A DNA stretch of 64,000 bases from assembly GCA_937924505.1 (NCBI GenBank), contig CALDSR010000057.1, positions 1 to 64,000 on the forward strand, written 5' to 3'. The position numbers were made by a program, and so were the translations under genes. The stretch is from an uncultured Granulosicoccus sp. Lineage in GTDB: Bacteria; Pseudomonadota; Gammaproteobacteria; Granulosicoccales; Granulosicoccaceae. Position 1 is the stretch's first letter; every line of letters starts with the position of its first letter. Positions 9,212-17,270 of the stretch are shown in pieces. The notes under the pieces were generated by a model. It ran no database searches, was not told where the DNA came from, and was given only the letters and a program-made list of their open reading frames with translations.

Positions 9212-9756
9212 TGTCAGATATCAGGCGTTGTGGTTTATATCAACCGCTGTTTTTGATAGGACTTTTTTTAATAGTTGTATCTTGGACGTTAGTTGGGTTG
9301 TTAAGTGGTCGCGGCATAGAGTCATTTGCCGAATCGGTTTTTGGGTTTTTATTTGCTGTTTTTTCATCTCTAACCGTTTTCGCATTCTGGAAATTCTATC
9401 GTGGCGATGGTCGCATACTATTAGTTTTTAGCTATTTAATTTGTTTGTTTATATTTCCATTAGCTTGGATAGTTGTTTTTAAAACTACTACATACTTTTA
9501 TGCCTTGATAGTTACAAATTGTTGTCGAGATAGTGAAATCTTGAACGTTGAAATTTGGGGCGGTCTGTATTTATTGATAAACGGATGGTTGACACCGATT
9601 ATATTTTGCGGATTTTTAGTATATATTTCCTTGTGGCTTTCTAATAACAAACGCCTGTCAGCGAGCTTTAAACTTATAGCTAAAGCAATTAGCGTTGCCT
9701 CGGTTTTACTATTTTTTATTGGTGCAGGGCTTTCAATTCATATGGCTACAAATTGA
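9208..9756 (+). CDS. polytopic membrane protein, candidate immunity
   Basis: A 182-residue protein whose ATG overlaps the stop of the RHS core gene (ATGA, 9208-9211), so the two are translationally coupled. It has about five hydrophobic segments (around 11-30, 40-60, 70-95, 120-145, 155-178) and few charged residues. It is very AT-rich compared with the YD-repeat gene. No family is recognised. Coupling to a toxin tip gene makes an integral-membrane immunity protein the simplest reading, which would suggest the toxin attacks from the periplasm or membrane. This is inference. Confidence 0.65.
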   Translation: MMSDIRRCGLYQPLFLIGLFLIVVSWTLVGLLSGRGIESFAESVFGFLFAVFSSLTVFAFWKFYRGDGRILLVFSYLICLFIFPLAWIVVFKTTTYFYALIVTNCCRDSEILNVEIWGGLYLLINGWLTPIIFCGFLVYISLWLSNNKRLSASFKLIAKAISVASVLLFFIGAGLSIHMATN

Positions 9757-9859
9757 TATATTCATAAACGTATTTTTTCCCTGTCCAACAAACAGCACGT
9801 CGTCGATTCGGTTCAATTCATTTACTTGTAATGTGGAAGTCCACGTCGGGCGGACGTAA

Positions 9860-10143
9860 TCATATCTCAAAGAGTCGCCGAGTATTTTGGGGATTGAATC
9901 CGAAAATATTGAGTCATGCCTTATTGATTATACGGACGATGACGAATGCGACTACCAATACTGTGAGGTTGACATCCCCACTTGTAATGCCATACGCGTT
10001 GTCAGAGGTCGAGAGGCAGAGGAGGCCTGTCACGCATCGGCTGGATTGCGATACTCGTGTGTATAGCTGGAAGACCAATGGCACCTCTCAAATACTTGGA
10101 ACAACTGAATAACAATGAATCTGTCGTACTCTCATTTAGTTGA
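9860..10143 (+). pseudogene. frameshifted remnant of a third RHS C-terminal tip
   Basis: In frame 2, from after the stop at 9857 to the TAG at 10064, the translation includes CDYQYCEVDIPTCNAIRVV, then GREAEEACHASAGLRYSCV. This is like the cysteine-bearing, CH.SA..RY-type end seen in many RHS-associated proteins. The sequence continues in frame 1 from 10066 as AGRPMAPLKYLEQLNN, again as expected of that end, so one frameshift separates two parts of one former gene. No core or start remains upstream. It is probably a displaced or orphan tip. Confidence 0.5.
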
Positions 10144-10336
10144 GTTTGATGAAAAGGAGCGAAAGTTGCTGATTTTTCGTTTGTTTGAAGACGGTTCACG
10201 AGGCTTTTATTCTGAATTAGAGATGCCTGAAGCGTCCTTCAACGATGACGCTGACGAGATCAAGAAATTCGCTCAAATACTTGGCGAGAATCTATTAGCG
10301 GATTCACCAATTGCTCGAAAATTGTTTTCAATATAA
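10115..10336 (+). CDS. small hypothetical protein, possible orphan immunity protein
   Basis: A 73-residue acidic protein (MNLSYSHLVEFDEKERKLL...) with no signal peptide or membrane segment. It starts inside the last codons of the decayed RHS tip. Size, acidity and place are those of an immunity protein retained after its toxin decayed, but no family is recognised. The upstream base context gives only a weak ribosome binding site. Confidence 0.45.
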   Translation: MNLSYSHLVEFDEKERKLLIFRLFEDGSRGFYSELEMPEASFNDDADEIKKFAQILGENLLADSPIARKLFSI

Positions 10337-10476
10337 CTGTTTCTATAGTCAATTGTGAATGGGGTTGCTGGTAGTTGAAATGTGAGTTGGAATTATTTGT
10401 TAGAAGTCTATGAGCTATCATTACTAGGCGTCAGAGAAGATGTACTACGATGCATAGGTAATATACTGCACACAAC

Positions 10477-10896
10477 CTAACATGATACGAATAGATCGAG
10501 CGCTTGAGTAAGACGGGTATTTTGCTTTGGACTATACCCCAGCTCCACCTTCCGAAGAGTACTAGGATCGATCTCTAATTCAGCCGCAGCCGACCTCAGC
10601 GAAAGCCCTCTGTGAATTCGAGTCACTCTGATTCGGTCACAGATATTCGATATAGATTGCACCGGACAGTACCCAAGGAAATCCATGATGCTAGGGTAGT
10701 GACGAGTCTCTGGCTCATGTCGATTCTTCTCCCAGCCCATTAGCGTTTCGGGGCAAACTCCAAGCAGCTCAGCAACCCCTTTTTGTTCCAAGGAGCGGTC
10801 AAGTCGAGCAGCTAGAAGATGATCACCCAAAGATGAAATATGGTGCGGATAGCCCCTAGGCTTCCGTAAGCCATTGAATTTACAGGGTTGCAACAA
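10477..10896 (-). CDS. XRE-type double helix-turn-helix protein, copy 2
   Basis: A 139-residue paralogue of the gene at 2803-3225. It has the same KPRGYP start, first HTH (LDRSLEQKGVAELLGVCPE...GWEKNRHEPE), FLGYCP hinge and second HTH (HRGLSLRSAAAELEIDPS..LRKVELG). The first HTH (QKGVAELLGVCPETL) is closer to consensus than in copy 1. A TTG start is forced, as there is no ATG. It is transcribed away from the comM fragment next door and toward the toxin remnants. It probably regulates the island, but no binding site can be assigned. Confidence 0.7.
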   Translation of the reverse strand: MLQPCKFNGLRKPRGYPHHISSLGDHLLAARLDRSLEQKGVAELLGVCPETLMGWEKNRHEPETRHYPSIMDFLGYCPVQSISNICDRIRVTRIHRGLSLRSAAAELEIDPSTLRKVELGYSPKQNTRLTQALDLFVSC

Positions 10897-10912
10897 GGCA
10901 ACGCAACTATGT
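10490..10912. repeat. ~425-bp direct repeat, copy 2 (XRE gene)
   Basis: This is the counterpart of 2815-3238 in the same orientation. Its right end (GCAACGCAACTATGTC) is fused directly to the comM coding fragment. The junction therefore looks like the right boundary of the island. Confidence 0.75.
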
Positions 10913-11383
10913 CCTTGTGGGTATCTGATCGACCCGGATCAAGCGTGTCGTTGCACGCCGGATGCGGTTGCGCGTTATCAGAGCAGATTGTCAGGGCCAT
11001 TTCTGGATCGGATTGATTTGCACTTATCTCTGGTGCGTGAAGATCGGAGTGATGATGAGTATATTTTGAATAATACGGGTCACCAAGCTCGAGAAGAGGA
11101 ATCTAGCGACGTAGTTCGCACTCGCGTAATCGCGTGCCATGATTGGAAACGATCACGACAAGCAAGGGGGAACAGGCTTGATACCTCAAGTGAGCTGCTT
11201 GATGTCTGCTTGTTGGATGGGACTGCGCGAGAGACGATCAAGGCAGCGGTGCTTGAATTGAACTTGACACGCCGAACAGAGCAACGACTAATCAGTGTTG
11301 CGCGAACGATTGCTGATCTTGGGCAGTGTGAGCACGTCGAGTCGGTGCATGTTCTTGAGGCTTTGATGTATCGGCGGGTGTGA
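10910..11383 (+). pseudogene. comM: 3' fragment of comM (YifB/Mg-chelatase-like ATPase)
   Basis: The frame reads CPCGYLIDPDQACRCTPDAV, then RYQSRLSGPFLDRIDLHL, and ends ...RVARTIADLG...HVLEALMYRR. This is the conserved C-terminal third of ComM, the AAA+ protein linked to branch migration in natural transformation. About 157 of ~500 residues remain; the Walker motifs and the N-terminal Lon-like domain are absent. The frame runs a little upstream into the direct repeat without homology. The break falls at the conserved NPCPCGY segment. comM is an established insertion site for genomic islands (AbaR islands in Acinetobacter). The matching 5' part would lie left of this window. Confidence 0.8.
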
Positions 11384-11527
11384 ATATTGCCGCGTTGGAT
11401 CTCATCCGCTTTTTGAATCGAAAATACCTTCTTCGAAATTCGCGAAGAAATTAATTTCGAACTAGATTGACAAATATCAAGGGATACCCAAGAGCTGAGG
11501 ATTGTTCTGAGTAGGATGCGTAAATAG

Positions 11528-11728
11528 TACATTTACTTAATTGGGGTTACGATTCTTGGAGTTTTTTACACTTCATTAAAGTCTTCTATTTCTAATCAAC
11601 TACTATTTGTATTGATTGTGCTGGTCTATCTTGGCCTCCTTCGATTGCTCGCTGAAATAAAGGGCCAGCCTCTTAAGGTGTTAGAACACAACACAGATGT
11701 AGCAAGCAGTCTCGAGCATCAGGATTAG
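11528..11728 (+). pseudogene. short membrane-protein-like open frame, probably a fragment
   Basis: An open frame of about 66 codons follows a stop at 11525. It encodes one hydrophobic helix (NQLLFVLIVLVYLGLLRLL) and a polar tail ending LEHQD. It has no ATG or GTG near its beginning. Its stop overlaps the 3' end of the convergent LacI-type gene by four bases. It may be the tail of a gene lost when the island boundary formed, or chance. Confidence 0.25.
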
Positions 11729-12852
11729 GCCGATCCACCCTTAATCAATTCAGTTCCAACATCGGTCAGCATGCCAACCGGTGAACCATTTATTTTTTTA
11801 AGCAAATTTTCGGCAGCCATTTTTCCGATACGTAGCCTGAAGGCGGTAGTGGTGGTCAGCCGGGTTGGTAATACCGCTCCGATGTCCATGCCGCCAAACC
11901 CGGCAATGGCTACGTCCCCCGGGACTTTCAAGCCTTTTTGTTGACATAGCATCATTCCACCGACGGCCATATTGTCATCCAGGTAATAAAGCACCCGTAA
12001 ATCGGGATTCGCGGAAAGTATCTGTTCGGTGCCATAATAACCTGCATAGAATGAAGATCTATCGTGAAGGTATACCGTTTCAATCGGCGATGCTTCTTTA
12101 GCTGGCGATCCATGTTTATTGCCCAACGAGCTTTTAATAACTGATTCAAAACCGGCAAAGCGATCAGTGCCAAGTTTCACGCCATTGTCCTGAATGCCGA
12201 TATACCCGAAGGGGCCGTTATAGCGATCAACGAGGTACTCACCCATCTCGACACCGGCACGATAGTGATCAAAGCCAACTCGCATTGGATCTGATTTTCT
12301 CATCGTGTCTTTGCCACCACCTAGATTCCAGATCTCAACACAGGGAATGGCAAGCGACTGCAGGAAGTCTCGATTCTTGTCTGTTCGTTCACGTCCAGCT
12401 ACGATCAGTCCTTTTGGTCGCCATGTCAGAGCCGAATTCAACCAGGCCAACTCCACGTCATCCTGGTAGCCTACAACGCCGACTATAGGTTGAAATCCTA
12501 CGCTGGAAAATTTGCTTTCCAGACCCTCCAGAATTTGACCGTAGAGTTCCCGGCTAAGTGTTGGTACGCAAATGCCTACCAGATTGTTTGCAGTTTCCGA
12601 TCCAAACGCTGCGGCCACTCTGTTGGGTACGTATCCCATAGAGTTGGCGATTTTCAGGACACGTTCTCGTGTTTCAGCCGAGAAGCCCGAAGTTCCCCTC
12701 AGTACTCGGGATGCGGTCATTTTGGACACGCCTGCCTCTTCAGCCACGTCGGCAAGTGACACCGGGTTTTGGCTGGTGGCTAGTTTTCGAGTCGATTTGT
12801 TTTTTTTGCTAGAAGGCATTGACAACGATTCCCGATTAGCCGTATTGTCCAC
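11725..12852 (-). CDS. LacI-family transcriptional regulator
   Basis: A 375-residue repressor. After a ~30-residue polar leader, the LacI helix-turn-helix is VSLADVAEEAGVSKMTASRVL, slightly split here as VSLADVAEEAGVSK and MTASRVLRGTSG. A periplasmic-binding-protein-like sugar sensor fills the rest (GICVPTLSRELYGQILEG...GFGGMDIGAVLPTRLTT). An internal ATG at about 12819 is an alternative start. It is divergent from the first ABC transporter. A consensus palindrome (12854-12869) sits at its start codon, so it probably represses itself and the importer. The effector is unknown. Confidence 0.88.
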   Translation of the reverse strand: MDNTANRESLSMPSSKKNKSTRKLATSQNPVSLADVAEEAGVSKMTASRVLRGTSGFSAETRERVLKIANSMGYVPNRVAAAFGSETANNLVGICVPTLSRELYGQILEGLESKFSSVGFQPIVGVVGYQDDVELAWLNSALTWRPKGLIVAGRERTDKNRDFLQSLAIPCVEIWNLGGGKDTMRKSDPMRVGFDHYRAGVEMGEYLVDRYNGPFGYIGIQDNGVKLGTDRFAGFESVIKSSLGNKHGSPAKEASPIETVYLHDRSSFYAGYYGTEQILSANPDLRVLYYLDDNMAVGGMMLCQQKGLKVPGDVAIAGFGGMDIGAVLPTRLTTTTAFRLRIGKMAAENLLKKINGSPVGMLTDVGTELIKGGSA

Positions 12853-12853
12853 T

Positions 12854-12869
12854 ACTTTACCGGTAACGT
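12854..12869. promoter_or_regulatory. LacI/GntR-type operator 1
   Basis: The sequence is ACTTTACCGGTAACGT, 12 of 16 matching ATGTTACCGGTAACAT with the TTACCGGTAAC core intact. It lies just upstream of the regulator start and 55 bases before the divergent importer gene, so it can control both. Confidence 0.75.
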
Positions 12870-12924
12870 AAATAACTTTCGTCAGAGCCCTGTGATTCTT
12901 TTTGTGATTTTTTTCGAGTGATTT

Positions 12925-14496
12925 ATGAATTCAGAAGTGGCAATGAGCAGTTCGTCAGGGCGATCCGGGGATCCCGAGTTCCCGGATGGGCTGTTTTTTC
13001 ACAAAATATCCAAATCCTTTGGCGGAACCCACGCGCTGCAAGGTGTTTCTATGCGGGTAGGGCGTGGGGAAATCGTTGCTCTGCTCGGTGAAAACGGCGC
13101 AGGTAAATCGACGCTGATCAAGATTCTGGGTGGGATACATCAGCAGGATTCAGGTGAAGTTGTTATTGATCGCATCCCTTATCGTCACACGCCGGGCAGT
13201 TCCCGGGTACGTCAATCGGTTGCATTTATCCATCAGGACTTAGGTTTGATTGAATGGATGAGCATTGCTGAGAATATGGCAATGGCGCAGGGGTATGGGA
13301 AACGCGCAGGTTTAATTAATTGGAAGCACTGTGAAAACGTAACCCGTGACGCATTGAAGAGGGTGGATTGTGATTTTGATCCAAGTATGCGCATTAACGA
13401 ATTGACCCGAGCGGATAAGTCTTTGGTCGCAATTGCTCGCGCCCTTGCAGTGGATTGCGATTATCTGGTTCTGGATGAACCGAGTGCCAGTTTACCGAAT
13501 GAAGACGTCAATCGTTTGTTCGATGTTTTAAAGCAACTACGTGAAGATGGCGTAGGCATGATTTACGTGTCTCATCGACTTGATGAAATCTTCCATATCG
13601 CAGATCGAGTAGTGGTTTTGCGCGATGGAAAAATGGTTGGGGTGAGGCCAGTCGATCACACGAGTCCGGAAGAACTTGTCGATATGATCGTAGGGAAAAA
13701 ACCGAAAATATTTTCCAAAGTTCAGCTTGCTTCTCAAGAAGTCGTGATGCAGCTGAGCGATGTTCATACAAGCTCGGCTGGGCCGATAAGTCTGGACATT
13801 CGACAAGGAGAGATTCTTGGCTTGGTTGGTTTGAGAGGGGCTGGTCAGGAAGATATAGGTCGATGTCTTTTCGGTGCTATCGACTATGAAGGCAAGATAA
13901 CGCTCAGCGGCGGCGCTCCTTACGCACCAGCATCTCCCAAGCAGGCAATGCAGCTGGGCGTCGGGTTGATTCCTCGAGATCGCGTTGTAGAGTCGATTGC
14001 TGCCAGCATGATGATAAGAGAGAATTTTTTTCTTAATCCATCTGCTTCAGGCCGGCAACCGTTTCAATTTCAAAGCCGAGGGACTGAGAGGGCAATGGCA
14101 CTGTCTGCGGGAGAAGATGTCGGCCTGCGGCCAAATAACTCCGAGTTGCCCATTGAAGCTTTGTCCGGAGGCAATCAGCAAAAAGTGATTGTCGGGAGAT
14201 GGTTAGCCAATTCCAATCGAGTCTTGGTTGCAGAAGACCCTACTGCTGGAGTGGATGTTGGAGCCAAGGCTGAAATTTATACACTTTTGAGTGAACTAGT
14301 GGATAGCGGCGTCGCTGTTGTCATTATCTCCACAGATTTTGAAGAAGTGGCAACTGTTACCAATAGAGCCATTGTATTTAATCGTGGCAAATGCACTGAT
14401 GAATTGGATGGATTGGAGTTAACCACCGAAGCGTTGATACAAGCGGCTTCTGCTTCGGAAATTATTTCGGATAACATGGACCGGACAACGGTATGA
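12925..14496 (+). CDS. ribose-type sugar ABC importer, duplicated ATPase subunit
   Basis: A 523-residue RbsA/XylG-like protein with two fused nucleotide-binding domains that drives sugar uptake at the cytoplasmic face. Domain 1 has Walker A GENGAGKST (about 55-63) and Walker B YLVLDEPSAS with a degenerate signature, usual for this family. Domain 2 has a degenerate Walker A (GLRGAGQED), signature LSGGNQQKV and VLVAEDPTAGVDVGAK. An ATG six codons downstream is an alternative start. The permease overlaps by four bases. Substrate unknown. Confidence 0.9.
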   Translation: MNSEVAMSSSSGRSGDPEFPDGLFFHKISKSFGGTHALQGVSMRVGRGEIVALLGENGAGKSTLIKILGGIHQQDSGEVVIDRIPYRHTPGSSRVRQSVAFIHQDLGLIEWMSIAENMAMAQGYGKRAGLINWKHCENVTRDALKRVDCDFDPSMRINELTRADKSLVAIARALAVDCDYLVLDEPSASLPNEDVNRLFDVLKQLREDGVGMIYVSHRLDEIFHIADRVVVLRDGKMVGVRPVDHTSPEELVDMIVGKKPKIFSKVQLASQEVVMQLSDVHTSSAGPISLDIRQGEILGLVGLRGAGQEDIGRCLFGAIDYEGKITLSGGAPYAPASPKQAMQLGVGLIPRDRVVESIAASMMIRENFFLNPSASGRQPFQFQSRGTERAMALSAGEDVGLRPNNSELPIEALSGGNQQKVIVGRWLANSNRVLVAEDPTAGVDVGAKAEIYTLLSELVDSGVAVVIISTDFEEVATVTNRAIVFNRGKCTDELDGLELTTEALIQAASASEIISDNMDRTTV

Positions 14497-15572
14497 CTTC
14501 TATCAAATCCACTGCACTCGAACCGACGAGTGCTGAGCTGAATAAATTATCGTTAGCCGGTCAGATTCTTCGGTATATACCGGTTTATGGCTTGGTCATT
14601 CTGACGGTTCTGTTAATCGCTATTTTTTCGGTTTTACTTCCCGATACGTTCCCGACTATCTTGAACTTACGTTCGATCATTTCGGACAAGGCGATCATCG
14701 CAATACTGTCATTGGCGGCCATGGTGCCGATGGCAACGGGTAAAATCGATCTGACGGTCGGGTATGGAATTGTTCTCTGGCATATCCTTGCTATCAGCTT
14801 TCAAGTTATGGGATTGCCTTGGCCGGTTGCCTGTCTGCTCGTACTGATACTTGGTGCGTTTGTCGGGTTTCTTAACGGAATGCTTGTAGAGGTGGCAAAG
14901 ATCGATAGCTTTATAGCTACCTTGGGAACGGGTACGGTTTTATATGCGATCGCGCTATGGCACACAGGTGGTCGTCAAATAGTCAGTGCACTTCCCGACG
15001 GGTTCTATGCCATCAACGGAACCTTTGTTTTTGGATTGCCTATTACTGGTTTTTACGTGTTGGCCATTGCCTTCGCACTTTGGCTGATATTCGAGTATCT
15101 CCCGACGGGTCGGTATATGTATGCGATCGGAGCAAACCCCACTGCTGCCGCCTTGAATGGAATCGCTGTACCCAAGTACGTCATGAGCGCCTTTATTTCA
15201 TCTGGTTTGTTAACAGCACTGGCGGGTGTTCTTCTCGCTAGTAAGTTGCGCATTGGGCAGGCAAGTGTCGGTCTTGAATACCTATTGCCTGCGCTGGTAG
15301 GTGCGTTCCTGGGATCAACCACCATCAAACCCGGGCGTGTGAATGTCTGGGGCACCATGGTGGGCGTGGTGATTCTGGCGGCCGGCATTTCCGGCATTCA
15401 GCAATTTGGAGGTTCTTTTTGGGTTGAGCCTTTGTTTAACGGTGTAACCCTACTCGCTGCCATTGGAATCGCTGGCTACGCCCAGCGAAAACGTGGGGGC
15501 GTAGTCAAATTATCAAAGGGTGACGTTCAACAACCCTTGGAAAATAGCAACGTAAATAAACAGGAGAATTAA
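14493..15572 (+). CDS. ribose-type sugar ABC importer, permease
   Basis: A 359-residue RbsC-like permease (BPD_transp_2 family) with about nine or ten hydrophobic segments, starting near residue 30. The family motif GANPTAAALNGIAV lies in the cytoplasmic loop near 210, and LPALVGAFLGSTT follows. It starts within the stop of the ATPase gene (ATGA) and ends within one base of the binding-protein start, so the three are one operon. The C-terminal tail is polar and about 30 residues long. Confidence 0.9.
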   Translation: MTSIKSTALEPTSAELNKLSLAGQILRYIPVYGLVILTVLLIAIFSVLLPDTFPTILNLRSIISDKAIIAILSLAAMVPMATGKIDLTVGYGIVLWHILAISFQVMGLPWPVACLLVLILGAFVGFLNGMLVEVAKIDSFIATLGTGTVLYAIALWHTGGRQIVSALPDGFYAINGTFVFGLPITGFYVLAIAFALWLIFEYLPTGRYMYAIGANPTAAALNGIAVPKYVMSAFISSGLLTALAGVLLASKLRIGQASVGLEYLLPALVGAFLGSTTIKPGRVNVWGTMVGVVILAAGISGIQQFGGSFWVEPLFNGVTLLAAIGIAGYAQRKRGGVVKLSKGDVQQPLENSNVNKQEN

Positions 15573-16669
15573 TGATGATAAAAAAAGCATTGCTTGCAGT
15601 ATCTTTAGCAACAGTCACCTGGTCAGGTTTGGTGGTGGCAGATGCCATGACAGAAGCCAAAGAAGTCGTGGCCAAATATGCGAGTAAGGTTGAAGTATGG
15701 GATGGCCCAACCAGCGGTCCAGCAGCTCAAGCCGACAAAACGATTGTTGTTCTGGCTGGAGATCTAAAAAATGGAGGTATTCTCGGCGTTACAAGTGGTA
15801 TCGAGGATGCCGCAAAAGAGATTGGCTGGAATGTACGTGTCCTTGATGGGGCTGGCTCAATCTCAGGTCGTACATCAGCATTCGGTCAGGCGCTGGCACT
15901 TAAGCCCGACGGTATTGTAATTAATGGCTTCGATGCTATCGAGCAAAAGCCCGGTATGGAGGCCGCCGCTGCAGCTGGCATTCCAATGGTGAGTTGGCAT
16001 GCCGCATCGACTATTGGGCCGATTGATGAAATCGGTGTTTTCGCGAATGTCACTACAGATCCGATGGAAGTATCACGGTCGGCTGCCATGTGGGCTTTTG
16101 CTGATGCAGGTGGAAAGCCAAATGTCGTTATTTTTACCGACTCAACCTACCAGATTGCGATCGACAAGGCAGACCGAATGAAAGAGGTGATTGAGGAACT
16201 CGGCGGTACTGTTCTTGAGTACGTGGACACCCCAATTGCCGAAACATCTCAGCGTATGCCGCAACTTACTACTTCCCTGTTGCAACGCCATGGCAGCAAA
16301 TGGACACATTCGCTCGCGATCAATGACTTGTATTTTGACTTCATGGGGCCCTCGTTGGCAGCCGCTGGTATCAAGGGTGATGGTGCACCTATCAATGTCG
16401 CCGCTGGTGATGGTTCCGAATCAGCTTACCAGCGCGTTCGTTCCGGGCAATTCCAGGCGGTAACGGTCGCTGAACCTCTCGTATTACAAGGCTGGCAGTT
16501 GGTCGATGAATTGAACCGTGCATTTGCTGGGGAAAAATGGTCCGGCTATGTATCACCCCTGCATGTGGTAACCAAGGAAAATATCGAGTTCGATGGCGGT
16601 CCAAACAATTCGTTTGATCCGGAAAACGACTATCAGTCGGTTTACAAGAAAATCTGGTCTGGTTCTTAA
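15572..16669 (+). CDS. ribose-type sugar-binding periplasmic protein
   Basis: A 365-residue RbsB-like solute-binding protein with a signal peptide (IKKALLAVSLATVTWSGLVVADA). The start is well supported: AGGAG at 15562-15566 precedes ATGATG, the first ATG overlapping the permease stop. Residues around 60-160 carry the first lobe (GILGVTSGIEDAAKEIGW, KPDGIVINGFD). It delivers the substrate to the 14493 permease. A rho-independent terminator follows at 16687-16721. Confidence 0.9.
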   Translation: MMIKKALLAVSLATVTWSGLVVADAMTEAKEVVAKYASKVEVWDGPTSGPAAQADKTIVVLAGDLKNGGILGVTSGIEDAAKEIGWNVRVLDGAGSISGRTSAFGQALALKPDGIVINGFDAIEQKPGMEAAAAAGIPMVSWHAASTIGPIDEIGVFANVTTDPMEVSRSAAMWAFADAGGKPNVVIFTDSTYQIAIDKADRMKEVIEELGGTVLEYVDTPIAETSQRMPQLTTSLLQRHGSKWTHSLAINDLYFDFMGPSLAAAGIKGDGAPINVAAGDGSESAYQRVRSGQFQAVTVAEPLVLQGWQLVDELNRAFAGEKWSGYVSPLHVVTKENIEFDGGPNNSFDPENDYQSVYKKIWSGS

Positions 16670-16686
16670 ACCTTTGCGTTGTGTTG

Positions 16687-16721
16687 AACGGAGCTGGCCT
16701 TTTCATGGCTGGTTCCGTTTT
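16687..16721 (+). terminator. rho-independent terminator after the first importer
   Basis: AACGGAGCTGGCC (16687-16699) pairs with GGCTGGTTCCGTT (16707-16719) over 13 positions, three of them G-U. The loop is seven bases and a TTTT run follows. It lies 18 bases after the binding-protein stop. Confidence 0.7.
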
Positions 16722-16787
16722 CCAGCAACTGCCGGTTTAATCTTTATATATGAACGAACCGGTAGTTAAGTTTCGTAACATCGAGAT

Positions 16788-17240
16788 ATGAATCAGCCAA
16801 TGCGAGATAAAGCAATTGAGGTTTTTACACAAAATATTCGACTAACCTGCGAAGGTGCGAATATTGTTTTGAACCGATGTATCGACAAAGCGTTGGAAAT
16901 CGGCGTACCACAAAATATTGCCGTGGTTGATAACGCTGGACACTTACTGTGCTTCACACGTCTTGATGGTGCCAAATTTCATAGTATTGATACAGCAATT
17001 GCCAAGGCAAGAGCTTCTGCATCCACTGGCATGCCGTCAGGTAGAATCCCGTTTGAACCGGGGTTAATGGTTTCTGTGGCCTGTTCAGAGAACTTTACAA
17101 ATCTGCAGGGCGGATTACCGATAGTTGTACACGATACGTTGATCGGTGGTATTGGAGTAGGCTCTGGAACGCCTGATCAAGATGTTGAAGTCGCCCAATC
17201 AGGACTAACTGCATTGTTGTCTCATATTGATCACAGGTAA
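16788..17240 (+). CDS. GlcG/HbpS-family protein (DUF336)
   Basis: A 150-residue soluble protein of the GlcG/HbpS family. Typical motifs are AVVDNAGHLLCFTRLDGA (about 42-59), the small-residue-rich SIDTAIAKARAS, and the C-terminal GGLPIVV...IGGIGVGSG. Members occur beside catabolic operons for glycolate, diols and sugar acids; some bind heme or cobalamin, but the role in such operons is not settled. It is separated from the importer by a terminator and converges on the lactonase gene. Confidence 0.8.
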   Translation: MNQPMRDKAIEVFTQNIRLTCEGANIVLNRCIDKALEIGVPQNIAVVDNAGHLLCFTRLDGAKFHSIDTAIAKARASASTGMPSGRIPFEPGLMVSVACSENFTNLQGGLPIVVHDTLIGGIGVGSGTPDQDVEVAQSGLTALLSHIDHR

Positions 17241-17270
17241 TTTTTTTACTTGGCATTTTCGCGAAGTCGA

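Noticed and set aside
9831..10112. 93-codon open frame on the plus strand
   Set aside because: Its translation has no recognisable pattern, whereas frame 2 of the same bases shows RHS-like cysteine motifs; it is a shadow of the decayed tip.
16752..16785. AACCGGTAGTT near the GlcG-like gene, resembling half an operator
   Set aside because: The left half site is missing and the centre is shifted, so it does not meet the pattern shared by the five accepted sites.
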